DNA of 36,978 bases from an uncultured Spirochaetia bacterium (GTDB lineage Bacteria > Spirochaetota > Spirochaetia > JABEVK01), in NCBI GenBank assembly GCA_937960645.1, contig CALGPJ010000022.1, forward strand, positions 1 through 36,978. Direction: 5' to 3'. How positions within the stretch are numbered: the first letter of the stretch is position 1; each line of letters begins with the position of its first letter. The notes under the pieces are model-generated. The model saw only the letters and a program-made list of their open reading frames with translations, ran no database searches and had not been told where the DNA came from. This document shows, in pieces, positions 16,308-23,333 of the stretch. Both the position numbers and the translations under genes were made by a program.

Positions 16308-17372
16308 GTGAACCTCGATCAGGATAATTCAGCCCACCTCGATTTTCAAGAGTTGATGCTGGCGGTGGACGAGTCCCTGCCTGTTGGCCTATATCTCATG
16401 GACTGCGACGGGGTATTTCTCTACGGAAACGAGAGACTTCAAAAAATTCTGGAATGGCCCACCCCGCTTCTGGGCGTATCACTCGCCGAGTTTTTCCCCC
16501 CGGAACGTCGATATTCCATATTAAAGAACCATCAAAAATATTTTGGAACACCGGGCATTCTCGTGCACCAAACCGTTTACTTGACTACGGCCAAAGGACG
16601 TCAGATTACCGCCGATATCCAGGCAACCACTTACACCCTGGAAGACAACTTCAACGTGGTAGTGGGCACCCTCAATGACATTACCGAAGACGAGCATTTA
16701 CGGCTCAAGAAAGACGCCACGGAACGGGTCGTGCTCCACGATCTCAAAAACCCGCTCAGCGGGTTTTTAGGTCTTGCCCAGCTGTTGAAGCGGGAATTCC
16801 GGGACAATTCAGAAGTCACCATGTTTTCCGACGAACTTCAACTGCGGGGAATGCGCCTGCTGCGCCTTTTGGAAACCCAGTTAGCCCTGGGACGAATCGA
16901 ATCGGAGCAGTTCCGACTTATCCGGGAACCAATAGACATACCTGGTATGCTTGACGAGGCGCTGGAAGATTGGGTTCCGGAAGATCTCAGAGCCGGGAAA
17001 CACTTTCAAACTGTATTTGATGATCATCTCTCGGAAAGTGATTTTAACAGCCATACAACCTTGCTCCGAGTCGTCATCGGTCAGATTCTGCGCTTTGGAT
17101 TCGAGCAGTGTCCCACAGGAGGAAAGATCGAAGCGAGATTCTCTTTTACATCCACAGGCGATTTGGTTTTCAAGATGTCGTTCCCCCTTCCGAACGTCGA
17201 GTTTTCACACCTCGATAGAGTTCTATGGGATGACTTGCTTCAAATGAGCCTTTGGCTCGTCAGTAAGGCCATTACCCAGCTGGGGATCCAGCTTGATCCC
17301 TTAACCCTCCACGATTCTTTTGTCCTGACGGTTCACGTGCCTACCGGATTTTTGGAGGATTCAGCTTGGTGA
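16308..17372 (+). CDS. PAS-domain histidine kinase-like protein with intact H-box but degenerate ATPase domain
   Basis: A 354-residue cytoplasmic protein with no membrane helix. Residues ~16-128 are a PAS domain (LPVGLYLMDCDGVFLYGNER through GTLNDITEDE). A dimerisation/phosphoacceptor helix follows, with a canonical H-box HDLKNPL (144-150, His144). The C-terminal region, where the ATP-binding domain should be, has lost the N-box Asn residues (251-268 reads TLLRVVIGQILRFGFEQC) and shows no DxGxG or GxGLG motif, so it probably cannot bind ATP. It starts at GTG 16308 without a ribosome binding site. Its TGA overlaps the start of the next kinase gene as GTGA. Phosphorylation may be done in trans by that partner. 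Confidence 0.85.
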   Translation: MNLDQDNSAHLDFQELMLAVDESLPVGLYLMDCDGVFLYGNERLQKILEWPTPLLGVSLAEFFPPERRYSILKNHQKYFGTPGILVHQTVYLTTAKGRQITADIQATTYTLEDNFNVVVGTLNDITEDEHLRLKKDATERVVLHDLKNPLSGFLGLAQLLKREFRDNSEVTMFSDELQLRGMRLLRLLETQLALGRIESEQFRLIREPIDIPGMLDEALEDWVPEDLRAGKHFQTVFDDHLSESDFNSHTTLLRVVIGQILRFGFEQCPTGGKIEARFSFTSTGDLVFKMSFPLPNVEFSHLDRVLWDDLLQMSLWLVSKAITQLGIQLDPLTLHDSFVLTVHVPTGFLEDSAW

Positions 17373-18436
17373 GCAATATTTTGATCCTCAACGAGGATCT
17401 CATCAAAATCATTCTCCAGGCCACACCCGTGGGACTTTGTGTGACCGACCGCAACGGTGTTTTCGTCACCGTCAACAAGGCTTATGCGGATTTGTACGGG
17501 TACTCGTCCGAGGAAATGATCGGCAAATCGTTTTTGATGGTCGTCAGGGAGCAGGATCGGGAACACTTGCAAAAATTGCACGATGAATTCATTGCCGGTA
17601 AACAGGAACTCGACGCCGAATGGACCGTCCAGGGAAAGGGCGGGAGAATCATTCAAATCAGGGCCACGGCCCGGTTGTTCCAGAACCGTGCAGGCCACAG
17701 TTTCAAAGTCACCATGGTACAGGATATTACACAGAGGAAAATGCTCGAGCGTCGTAAAAACATCGCGGAAAGCATCCTTTTCAAGGAAATCGCCCAGAGC
17801 CTGGAATTGCTCAAGTCACGAGTCCATACCACCGATTGGTCCCCTTTCAAAAAAAGCGAAGTCAAAATTGATTATGAGAAAGAGTTCAAGGAAATCCTGG
17901 ACATCCTTGAAGTCAAGCTGACCTATCTCAAAGATTTCTCCGAAATCATGAGCGGGAATTTCATCACTCGAAAAATTGAATTCGATCTCGAAAGTGTCTT
18001 CAGAAAATTGGAACTTCAGTTTCGGCAACTCGCTCAAACCAATGATGTCGATCTTGTTTTTACTCAAAAAGACAGCACCGTAAAAACATCGGTTGCCTAC
18101 CGCCTCACCAGCGACCCCTTCATCCTGCGCAACATCCTGGAAAATCTGATCAAGAACGCCATCGAGGCCTCCCCTCCCGGCGCCAGGGTTGAAAGTATCG
18201 CTCGTAAAACGCTGAACTCTTTTCTTATCGAAGTGATCAACGAAGGGGAAATTCCGGAAGCGGCCAAAAGCAGGTTTTTTCAACCGTACAACACCACCAA
18301 AAGTTTTGGTACAGGCCTCGGCGTCTACAGTGCAAAATTGATGTCCGAAGTTCTGGGGGGAAACCTCAAGATGAATTCGATTTCCGGGAAGACCGTGCTC
18401 TCACTGCACCTCCCGATAAATATTCTCCTCGCTTAA
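17369..18436 (+). CDS. PAS-domain histidine kinase-like protein with intact ATPase domain but no H-box
   Basis: A 355-residue cytoplasmic protein. Residues ~10-120 are a PAS domain (TPVGLCVTDRNGVFVTVNKA through VTMVQDITQRK). The next helices (~125-200) take the place of a dimerisation domain but hold no H-x-x-x-N-P motif; the only His nearby is in SRVHTTDW. The C-terminal HATPase domain is well kept: N-box NILENLIKNAIEA (255-267), a G1-like NEGEIP, FQPYNTTKSFGTGLGV (about 304-319), and a final strand VLSLHLP. GTG 17369 is the start, overlapping the previous stop as GTGA, with GGAGG about ten bases upstream. The 3' end overlaps the convergent GGDEF gene by 36 bases. Confidence 0.87.
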   Translation: MSNILILNEDLIKIILQATPVGLCVTDRNGVFVTVNKAYADLYGYSSEEMIGKSFLMVVREQDREHLQKLHDEFIAGKQELDAEWTVQGKGGRIIQIRATARLFQNRAGHSFKVTMVQDITQRKMLERRKNIAESILFKEIAQSLELLKSRVHTTDWSPFKKSEVKIDYEKEFKEILDILEVKLTYLKDFSEIMSGNFITRKIEFDLESVFRKLELQFRQLAQTNDVDLVFTQKDSTVKTSVAYRLTSDPFILRNILENLIKNAIEASPPGARVESIARKTLNSFLIEVINEGEIPEAAKSRFFQPYNTTKSFGTGLGVYSAKLMSEVLGGNLKMNSISGKTVLSLHLPINILLA

Positions 18437-19573
18437 GTCAGCGGGTATTTTTTCGGTATCGAGGCTGTCGTGGTAAAGGGTGCACCGATTCCGCCCCCTT
18501 TCTTTGGAAGCGTAGAGAGCCTTGTCGGCCCGTTGAATCAGGGTTGCGGAATCGGGGACATTTTGGGTGCTGTTACAGGTTGCCAACCCGATACTGACCG
18601 TCACTTTCAATTGTTTATTTTCGTATTCGACCACAGTTTCACGGATACGGTAAAGGATACGTTTGGCGATGAGCCAGGCATAGTTTTGTGTACATTGCGC
18701 CAGGATGACCACGAATTCCTCTCCACCGAATCTGGCCGCGATGTCTTCGAAGCGGATACAGCTTTTGATCGTTTGAGCCACCTTCTCCAGGACAAGATCG
18801 CCTGCCAGGTGACCGTGTGTATCGTTAAATCTTTTGAAATGGTCCACGTCGAGCATCAAAACACTGAACTTGGATTGATAACGCTTCGTACGGGACAATT
18901 CCTCATCGAGACGTTGAATGAAATAGCTATGATTAAAAAGCCGTGTTTTGACATCCATGATGGCCTGCTGATAATGCAGGGCGTTTTGAAATGCAATGGA
19001 TCCGAAATTGATCAGCCTCTCGATGAAACGGAATTCTTTCTCGGTATACGACTGGTCGATAACTTTTTTTCCGACAATGACGAATCCCAGGGGCCGTCCG
19101 TAACTGAGAATGGGAATGATCCGCTGAGGAGAAAAAACCAAAAACGGATCGGTCAAATGCGGGCGATCGATCATGTAAACGAAGACATCGAAGTCCACGG
19201 ATTGCGGGGTCAAGGTAAAAAAGTGCCGATAAGGCTCGAAACTGGGCAGACTAAAACTCGATTCGACCCGTTTCATGTTTTGATAAACTTGAACCTTGGG
19301 TGCCTGGCTAGCGAAATCTTCCACGTAAATAAAGACCAAATACTTGGGAGCAATTTTTTCCAGCAGCTTTTGCGTCATGTACTCGATGATCTGATCCGTG
19401 GATTGTTTGGAAGCGAGATTTCCGGCATGTTCCAGGATGGACTCGAGATCGCGAATCTCGCCCGTGAGCTTGTCGATATGCTCCAGGATGCCCATCTCCT
19501 TGAGCGCCTCGTAATTTTGCAAAATGGTCGAACTACTTTCCAATTCTTCAAGAAAACTGATTTTTGCCACCAC
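18401..19573 (-). CDS. GAF-like plus GGDEF diguanylate cyclase
   Basis: Makes the second messenger c-di-GMP from two GTP. The 390-residue soluble protein has an N-terminal helical segment, a GAF-like sensory region (~45-200) and a C-terminal GGDEF domain (~205-370). The active-site motif is GGEEF (283-287), with the metal-binding Asp in VLMLDVDHFKRFND. An RxxD product-inhibition site, RFED (274-277), lies exactly five residues before the motif, so feedback inhibition is expected. The end of the domain shows VSIGLA and ADKALYASKERGRN. Two GTG codons open the frame at 19573 without a ribosome binding site, so the exact start is uncertain. It converges on the PAS kinase pair and lies next to a repeat cluster. 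Confidence 0.93.
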   Translation of the reverse strand: MVAKISFLEELESSSTILQNYEALKEMGILEHIDKLTGEIRDLESILEHAGNLASKQSTDQIIEYMTQKLLEKIAPKYLVFIYVEDFASQAPKVQVYQNMKRVESSFSLPSFEPYRHFFTLTPQSVDFDVFVYMIDRPHLTDPFLVFSPQRIIPILSYGRPLGFVIVGKKVIDQSYTEKEFRFIERLINFGSIAFQNALHYQQAIMDVKTRLFNHSYFIQRLDEELSRTKRYQSKFSVLMLDVDHFKRFNDTHGHLAGDLVLEKVAQTIKSCIRFEDIAARFGGEEFVVILAQCTQNYAWLIAKRILYRIRETVVEYENKQLKVTVSIGLATCNSTQNVPDSATLIQRADKALYASKERGRNRCTLYHDSLDTEKIPADLSEENIYREVQ

Positions 19574-19618
19574 ACTAATTTATTATTATTTTCAAACTTT
19601 TTCCAGAGACGGTGACTC

Positions 19619-19659
19619 CCCTCTGTCATTCCGAGCGAAGCGAGGAATCATGTTACCAA
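19619..19659. repeat. Short dispersed repeat, copy 1 of a direct pair
   Basis: Begins CCCTCTGTCATTCCGAGCGA and continues through AGCGAGGAATC at 19649; the 31-base core is identical to the one at 19829-19859, with further similarity (ACCAATA) after it. It contains TGTCATTCCGA, the inverse of the TCGGAATGACA core of the tandem array between the copies. Its GAGGAATC (19642-19649) is inverse to GATTCCTC at 19676-19683. I recall very similar short palindromic repeats scattered in many unrelated bacteria; they are often mis-annotated as small proteins. Confidence 0.85.
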
Positions 19660-19671
19660 TAGCCCCTAATA

Positions 19672-19720
19672 ATAGGATTCCTCACCTGCGATTGTTAGTT
19701 TATAGGATTCCTCACCTGCG
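19672..19720. repeat. 19-bp direct repeat pair within the repeat cluster
   Basis: The sequence ATAGGATTCCTCACCTGCG occurs at 19672-19690 and again at 19702-19720, a period of 30 bases. Its GATTCCTC part is the inverse of the GAGGAATC ends of the flanking repeats, so the region can fold in several ways. Confidence 0.85.
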
Positions 19721-19722
19721 TT

Positions 19723-19829
19723 GCAGGTTCGGAATGACATGGGAATGCTGCGCAGGTTCGGAATGACATGGAAATGCTGCGCAGGTTCGGAATGACATGG
19801 AAATGCTGCGCAGGTTCGGAATGGCATGC
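19723..19829. repeat. Tandem array of a 29-bp unit (three full copies and one partial)
   Basis: Units start GCAGGTTCGGAATGACATGG and end in AATGCTGC at 19723-19751, 19752-19780 and 19781-19809, with a partial fourth from 19810. The units differ by single bases only (GGGAAT versus GGAAAT in the first). The TCGGAATGACA core is inverse to the flanking long repeats. Near identity points to recent expansion by slippage or unequal crossing-over. Confidence 0.92.
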
Positions 19830-19870
19830 CCTCTGTCATTCCGAGCGAAGCGAGGAATCGTTTGACCAAT
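19829..19870. repeat. Short dispersed repeat, copy 2 of a direct pair
   Basis: The 31-base core (19829-19859) is identical to 19619-19649, followed by GTTTGACCAATA where copy 1 has ATGTTACCAATA. The tail provides the TTGACC used as the -35 box of the next gene. Together with copy 1 and the array between them, it makes up most of the 323-base stretch without a gene between the GGDEF and FliG-like genes. Confidence 0.85.
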
Positions 19871-19890
19871 AAGAAAACCACCGTTAAAAT
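19862..19890 (+). promoter_or_regulatory. Promoter of the FliG-like gene built partly from a repeat, apparently leaderless
   Basis: A -35 TTGACC (19862-19867, five of six matches) and a -10 TAAAAT (19885-19890, five of six) are separated by exactly 17 bases. The expected transcription start coincides with the GTG start codon at 19897, and there is no ribosome binding site before it. The -35 lies in the tail of repeat copy 2; the first copy has TTACC there instead. Confidence 0.6.
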
Positions 19891-19896
19891 AAAATA

Positions 19897-21012
19897 GTGA
19901 ATGCCAGCGACAGAGCAGAGGCCGCTTACAGGAAGCAGGCAAAGGGACCCTCAGATAAGAGTGACGATAAGATAGAACCGCAGGTTTTCGAAGCCCACAC
20001 TGCTGCCGATAAAACGGCTCCGGATCGGCCAAGTGTCAAAAAAATCGCCAAATTTCTCCTTACGATAGGGGAGCAGGAAGCGGCCAAGGTTATCCACCAT
20101 CTGCCCCGGGACGCAGCCGACGAAATCCTGCGAACCATGAAGGACATACCCGCCGTTCACCCCCTGGAAGCCGAAGCCTTGCTGAAGGAGTTCGGCTTTT
20201 CCGCGCAGAAAAAGAGCAACATCTCCGGTGGGAAAAAAATAGCCCGGGAAATGCTCGAAAAGGCGTTTGGTGAGGAAAAAGCACAACATCTGTTGAAAAA
20301 AGCCTTGCCCGAAACACGCCGAAAATCCTTCGAATTTCTAAAAAACCTGGAATCACATCAGTTGAAACTCCTGCTCGGTGGGGAATCTCTCCTCGTACTC
20401 TCCCTGGTGTTACCCCATATCGATAAAAAATCGGCTGCCGAGTATCTGGCCACCCTTCCCCAGGAAGATCGTCTCGTCCTCATTAAAAGAATGGCTCGGG
20501 AAAGCCGGGTGAGCCAGGAGGTAGTGCAGCGCGTCGAATCGGCCCTTCAGGAAAAAATCAAATCGCTCTCGAACCTGGAGGGCGTCCCCGTGGATGGAAG
20601 GGCGCAATTGGGTGAAATTCTGAAAAACCTGAGCCCCCAGGATGCCGAAAGCCTGCTTTCCGAACTGGAAGATACCGACCCCGAATTGGCGCAGAGCCTT
20701 CGGAATCGACTGTTTACCCACGAGAGGATTCTTCGAATCCTGGATGTGGACTTTGAAGTGTTTTTGCGCACTATTGAAGATGAGGATCTGGCCCTGGTCA
20801 TCCAGGCATTACCGGAGGAATCCGTCAACAAGATTTTGTCCAATGTCAGCGAGCGTCGCCGGCAGTGGATTCGAGATGAGATTGATATGAGAGGACCCGC
20901 AGCCAGGATCGAGGCGGCTGCAGCCCTTCGAGAGTTTCTTTCCAAAGTTCGCAAGGCTCTGGCCGACGGGGATTTGAGGTACAAAGAGGACAATCCCGAT
21001 GAATACGTATAG
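19897..21012 (+). CDS. Divergent FliG-family flagellar switch protein paralogue
   Basis: A 371-residue cytoplasmic protein with the three-part helical layout of FliG: N-terminal domain (~45-125), middle domain (~140-225) and C-terminal domain (~235-360). The C-terminal part matches best: LFTHERILRILDVDFEVFLR, NKILSNVSERRRQWIRDEI and MRGPAARIEAAAALREFLSK. In canonical FliG this domain contacts the stator through charged residues in FEDI and LDDR segments; here these read HERI and LDVD, so the charges are partly changed. The middle-domain EHPQ motif, which contacts FliM, reads GGES. This points to a paralogue rather than the main switch protein; spirochaetes are known to carry two FliG proteins. 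It starts at GTG 19897 without a ribosome binding site and overlaps the TM2 gene by 14 bases. Confidence 0.82.
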   Translation: MNASDRAEAAYRKQAKGPSDKSDDKIEPQVFEAHTAADKTAPDRPSVKKIAKFLLTIGEQEAAKVIHHLPRDAADEILRTMKDIPAVHPLEAEALLKEFGFSAQKKSNISGGKKIAREMLEKAFGEEKAQHLLKKALPETRRKSFEFLKNLESHQLKLLLGGESLLVLSLVLPHIDKKSAAEYLATLPQEDRLVLIKRMARESRVSQEVVQRVESALQEKIKSLSNLEGVPVDGRAQLGEILKNLSPQDAESLLSELEDTDPELAQSLRNRLFTHERILRILDVDFEVFLRTIEDEDLALVIQALPEESVNKILSNVSERRRQWIRDEIDMRGPAARIEAAAALREFLSKVRKALADGDLRYKEDNPDEYV

Positions 21013-21463
21013 CGTTTTTATCGCCTATCTGTTGTGGTTTTTGGGTGGCTGGGGTGTTTTGGGCCTCCACAGATTCTATTTGGGAAAATTCGGAACGGGC
21101 TTTCTGTGGCTATTCACTCTTGGCCTGTTCGGTCTTGGCTCCACATACGATCTTTTCACTCTTTGGTATCAGGTCGAGCAAAAAAACAGGATGCTCGAGC
21201 TCCTGCGAAATGCCAGCCAGAAACCCAGAGTCACCCTGATCCAAGCCATTCTCATGGAAGCGAAAAAAAATCGCGGAAGGGTTACCCCGAACATGATCCT
21301 CGAAAACTATTCTTTCAAATACGACGAAATTCAAAAAGAACTCGATAACATGGTCAGCCGTAAATTGGCAGCTCTTAAGATGACCCGACATAACCGCACC
21401 CTGGTTTACTACTTCCCGGAGTACGATCCTGACGAGCTTTCGGACCTTGAAGATATTACCTAA
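20999..21463 (+). CDS. TM2-domain membrane protein with C-terminal winged-helix-like region
   Basis: A 154-residue protein. Residues ~5-57 form a TM2 domain: two membrane helices around GVLGLHRFYLGKFGTGFLWL, followed by DLFTLW. Residues ~70-145 look like a winged helix: helix TLIQAILMEAKKNRGRVTP, a second helix with YDEIQKELDNMVSRKLAAL, and a beta wing ending in TLVYYFPEYD. AGAGGA nine bases upstream of the ATG serves as ribosome binding site inside the end of the FliG-like gene, so the two are co-transcribed. Function unknown; a membrane-attached regulator is one reading. The winged-helix call comes from pattern only. Confidence 0.8.
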   Translation: MNTYSVFIAYLLWFLGGWGVLGLHRFYLGKFGTGFLWLFTLGLFGLGSTYDLFTLWYQVEQKNRMLELLRNASQKPRVTLIQAILMEAKKNRGRVTPNMILENYSFKYDEIQKELDNMVSRKLAALKMTRHNRTLVYYFPEYDPDELSDLEDIT

Positions 21464-21483
21464 AATTTCTAGAATGCAAAATC

Positions 21484-23292
21484 ATGAAAGCGAGCGAACT
21501 CCGGCAAAAGTTTCTTGAGTTTTTCAAACAAAAAGGTCACGCAGAAATCAGCGGCAAGAGCCTCATTCCCGAAAACGATCCCACTGTTCTTTTCAACACC
21601 GCGGGGATGCAGCCTTTGGTTCCCTACCTCCTCGGCGAAAAGCACCCCCTGGGGACCCGGCTTGCCGACGTTCAAAAGTGCGTCCGTACCGGCGACATCG
21701 ACAGCGTCGGAGATCACAGCCATCTCACCTTTTTTGAAATGCTGGGCAATTGGAGCCTGGGAGACTACTTCAAAGAAGAGGCCATCACCTGGTCCTACGA
21801 GTTTCTGACCAGTCCCGAATGGCTGGGAATCCCCAGGGAAAAGCTCTGGGTCACGGTGTTCGCCGGCGAGGAGGGCATCCCGCGCGACGAAGAGAGCGCG
21901 GCAATCTGGAAACGCCTGGGTATCCCCGATAACCGAATCAGCTACCTGGACCGGGAGCACAACTGGTGGGGGCCCGCCGGCTCGACCGGTCCCTGCGGCC
22001 CTGACACCGAGATGTTCTACGATACCGGCCGCCCCTGCCCCAGGGGCGATGACTGCGAAGGGCCAACCTGCAAATGTGGCCGTTGGTTGGAGATTTGGAA
22101 CGATGTGTTCATGCAATACAACAAGCAGGCCGACGGTTCCTACGTTCCCCTGGCAAAGAAAAACGTGGACACAGGAATGGGCGTCGAACGGACCATCACA
22201 GTTTTGCAAGGCAAAGACAGCGTCTACGATACCGAGCTCTTTCAGCCCATCCTGAAAACTCTCTCGGATCTAGTGGGTGTTCCCTACGGCCAGGATCCCG
22301 CCAGGGACTCCAGCATGCGAATCATCGCCGACCATGTCAAAACGGCGTGTTTCATCATCGGGGATGACCTCGGCGTATCCCCAAGCAATGTCGGCCAGGG
22401 CTACGTCCTGCGCCGTCTGATCCGCCGCGCCGTCCGCCATGGCCGCAAGCTGGGATTGCACGGACCCTTCCTCAAAATCCCGGCCGCTGCCGTGCTGGAA
22501 ATCTACACCGACGTTTATCCTGAGGTGGTTCAACGCCGCCAAAAGATCCAGGAAGAACTCACCCACGAAGAGGAGCGCTTCCTCAAAACCCTCGAACATG
22601 GGGAGAAGGAGTTCGAGAAGATGTTGCCCGGACTCCTGAAAAATCCTAGGAAAGAATTGAGCGGACGGCTGGCGTTCAAACTCTACGATACCTACGGCTT
22701 CCCCATCGAAATCACCGAGGAGCTGGCGATGGAGCACGGCATGACGGTGGACCGCGCCGGCTTCGACGAGGCCTTTGCTAAACATCAGGAAGTTTCCAAG
22801 GCCGGGGCCGATAAAACCTTCAAAGGCGGCCTGGCCGATCACAGCGAGATGACCACCCGCCTGCACACCGCCACCCACCTGCTGCACAAGGCGCTGCAAA
22901 TCGTGTTGGGCGAACACGCCCGCCAGCGTGGCAGCAACATCACCCCGGAGCGCCTGCGTTTCGACTTCAGCCACCCCCAGAAAATGAGCGACGACGAAAT
23001 CCAGCGCGTCGAAGACATCGTCAACGAACAGATCCGGCGCGGCCTGGAAGTCAGCCAATCCGTGTTGCCCCTGGAAGAAGCCAAAAAACTCGGGGCCATG
23101 GCCCTTTTTGGCGACAAGTACGAGGACGTGGTCAAGGTTTACCGCATCGGCGACTTTTCCCTGGAGGTCTGCGGCGGTCCGCACGTGAACAACACCCGAG
23201 AACTCGGCAAATTCAAAATCCAAAAGGAGGAGGCCAGTTCTGCAGGCGTTCGGCGGATACGCGCCGTCCTGCTCGACGAAAACCAGGGGTAA
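21484..23292 (+). CDS. alaS: Alanyl-tRNA synthetase, short form lacking the C-Ala domain
   Basis: Charges tRNA-Ala with alanine. The 602-residue protein has the class II catalytic core (FFEMLGNWSLGDYFK about residues 83-97; GAGMG-like GMGVERT at 231-237), a Cys-rich loop at ~185-199, the tRNA-recognition helices, and the editing domain with zinc ligands HTATH (461-465) and CGGPH (563-567). It stops soon after the editing domain; E. coli AlaRS continues to 876 residues with a C-terminal C-Ala domain. Short AlaRS of about 600 residues is known in Borrelia and Treponema, so this is lineage-typical, not a truncation. No frame disruption is seen at the 3' end. It begins 20 bases after the TM2 gene with no clear ribosome binding site. 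Confidence 0.97.
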   Translation: MKASELRQKFLEFFKQKGHAEISGKSLIPENDPTVLFNTAGMQPLVPYLLGEKHPLGTRLADVQKCVRTGDIDSVGDHSHLTFFEMLGNWSLGDYFKEEAITWSYEFLTSPEWLGIPREKLWVTVFAGEEGIPRDEESAAIWKRLGIPDNRISYLDREHNWWGPAGSTGPCGPDTEMFYDTGRPCPRGDDCEGPTCKCGRWLEIWNDVFMQYNKQADGSYVPLAKKNVDTGMGVERTITVLQGKDSVYDTELFQPILKTLSDLVGVPYGQDPARDSSMRIIADHVKTACFIIGDDLGVSPSNVGQGYVLRRLIRRAVRHGRKLGLHGPFLKIPAAAVLEIYTDVYPEVVQRRQKIQEELTHEEERFLKTLEHGEKEFEKMLPGLLKNPRKELSGRLAFKLYDTYGFPIEITEELAMEHGMTVDRAGFDEAFAKHQEVSKAGADKTFKGGLADHSEMTTRLHTATHLLHKALQIVLGEHARQRGSNITPERLRFDFSHPQKMSDDEIQRVEDIVNEQIRRGLEVSQSVLPLEEAKKLGAMALFGDKYEDVVKVYRIGDFSLEVCGGPHVNNTRELGKFKIQKEEASSAGVRRIRAVLLDENQG

Positions 23293-23333
23293 ATCCAGCG
23301 ATTTTGTGTTACAATCCTAATACAGGAGGTCAC

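Noticed and set aside
19619-19870. CRISPR array
   Set aside because: The 29-base units abut directly with no unique spacers between them, and there is no cas gene in the window.
19666-20032. Small minus-strand frames of 71-106 codons across the repeat cluster
   Set aside because: Their translations consist of the repeat itself (HVIPNL, CHSEPAQ and similar), a familiar source of spurious hypothetical proteins.
22270-23223. Minus-strand open frame of 317 codons inside alaS
   Set aside because: Mirror frame of a secure housekeeping gene, with no motif of its own.
21484-23292. alaS truncated by a frameshift
   Set aside because: The editing domain is complete, the 3' end is clean and no C-Ala-like sequence follows in another frame; short AlaRS is normal in some spirochaetes.
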